DNA from: Sphingomonas sp. KRR8
GTDB taxonomy: Bacteria > Pseudomonadota > Alphaproteobacteria > Sphingomonadales > Sphingomonadaceae
Direction of reading: 5' to 3'
DNA: 64,000 nucleotides
NCBI RefSeq assembly: GCF_023559245.1
Contig: NZ_CP097462.1
Location: forward strand, 2,724,001 to 2,788,000
Positions 63,758 to 64,000 of this stretch are shown in pieces (the stretch's first letter is position 1; the number at the start of each line of letters is the position of its first letter). Made by a program: the position numbers and the translations under genes. The notes beneath the pieces were generated by a model. That model saw only the letters and a program-made list of their open reading frames with translations. It was not told the DNA's origin and made no database searches.

Positions 63758-64000
63758 ATGATCGACCTCCTTACCCGTTATCCGATGATCCGCTTCCTCA
63801 GCATGGGGCTGTTGTTCGTCGCGGTTGCCCTGTTCAGCTACGGCGTGGTGCAGACGGTCGTGACCCGCCAGCGCGCCCGGCAGCGGGTCGGCGACATCGC
63901 CGAGACGCCCAGCCGGTTCAGCGGAGAGCAGGGCTCGCTGCGCGCGAATCAGGGCGAAAGCGCCTGGGCCCGGCTGGTCGATTCGATCGAGCAGCGCGGC
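63758..64000 (+). CDS. tadC: Flp pilus inner-membrane protein TadC, N-terminal part
   Basis: The first 81 codons, from the ATG at 63758, four bases after tadB. It has one hydrophobic helix FLSMGLLFVAVALFSYGVV near residues 13-31 and a basic cytoplasmic stretch, as in TadC. The GspF domain lies past the window end. Called by position and this layout. Confidence 0.8.
   Translation, partial: MIDLLTRYPMIRFLSMGLLFVAVALFSYGVVQTVVTRQRARQRVGDIAETPSRFSGEQGSLRANQGESAWARLVDSIEQRG

Overview
The window is about 67% GC-looking chromosomal DNA from an alphaproteobacterium of the order Sphingomonadales (Sphingomonas-like). This rests on the carotenoid genes crtY-crtI-crtB with crtZ, large TonB-dependent receptors, a complete-looking Flp/Tad pilus operon of the Cpa type, DUF3297, DUF4142 and DUF6582-type small proteins, EcfG-like promoter sequences, and very short or overlapping gene junctions. 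I see no insertion sequence, prophage or CRISPR array; one tRNA gene (Thr, UGU) is present.

Layout. 0-2.3 kb: tail of a galactonate-dehydratase-like enolase-superfamily gene, a small gene, aldose 1-epimerase and a TonB-like protein. 2.3-7.1 kb (minus): an operon maoC-like hydratase, CitE-like lyase, zinc alcohol dehydrogenase, acetyl-CoA synthetase and a lipoprotein. 7.2-10 kb: a large AceE/transketolase-type enzyme and a small TTG-started gene. 10-13 kb: stress-type small genes and a divergent HxlR regulator/azoreductase pair. 13-16.5 kb (minus): branched-chain 2-oxoacid dehydrogenase E1alpha, E1beta and E2. 17.4-18.5 kb and 22.7-23.1 kb: two PspC loci, each behind a sigma-54-like -24/-12 promoter. 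19-22.6 kb: a ZnuD-like receptor divergent from a threonine-synthase-like enzyme. 23-30 kb: tRNA-Thr, a mechanosensitive channel, RarA, PadR, a glycosyltransferase and a family 6 type DNA glycosylase.

30-34.1 kb: carotenoid genes making a zeaxanthin-type pigment from GGPP-derived phytoene. 35.9-45.7 kb: a large TonB receptor divergent from a Baeyer-Villiger monooxygenase, SDR, alpha/beta hydrolase and GMC oxidoreductase, with an aldehyde dehydrogenase facing them; together they could take a hydrophobic alcohol or ketone through an ester to acids. 45.7-51.7 kb (minus): DUF4129, DUF4350, MoxR, DUF58, SpoIIM-like and RDD genes, each joined by a 4-nt overlap whose downstream start is GTG or TTG. 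51.9-53.5 kb: two membrane proteins. 53.9 kb to the end: two nearly identical Flp pilins, then cpaB, cpaC, a small lipoprotein, tadG-like, two tadE-like, cpaE, cpaF, tadB and the start of tadC.

Nothing here is plainly a wholly new system. The most distinctive signals are the uniformly non-ATG, overlap-coupled MoxR/DUF58 operon whose first gene lacks a convincing start; the twin sigma-54/PspC loci without pspA or pspF nearby; the Baeyer-Villiger pathway with a perfect 16-bp palindrome in its divergent promoter region; and strong RNA hairpins placed before and after the pilin pair. All functional calls are from reading motifs by eye; no database search was run.
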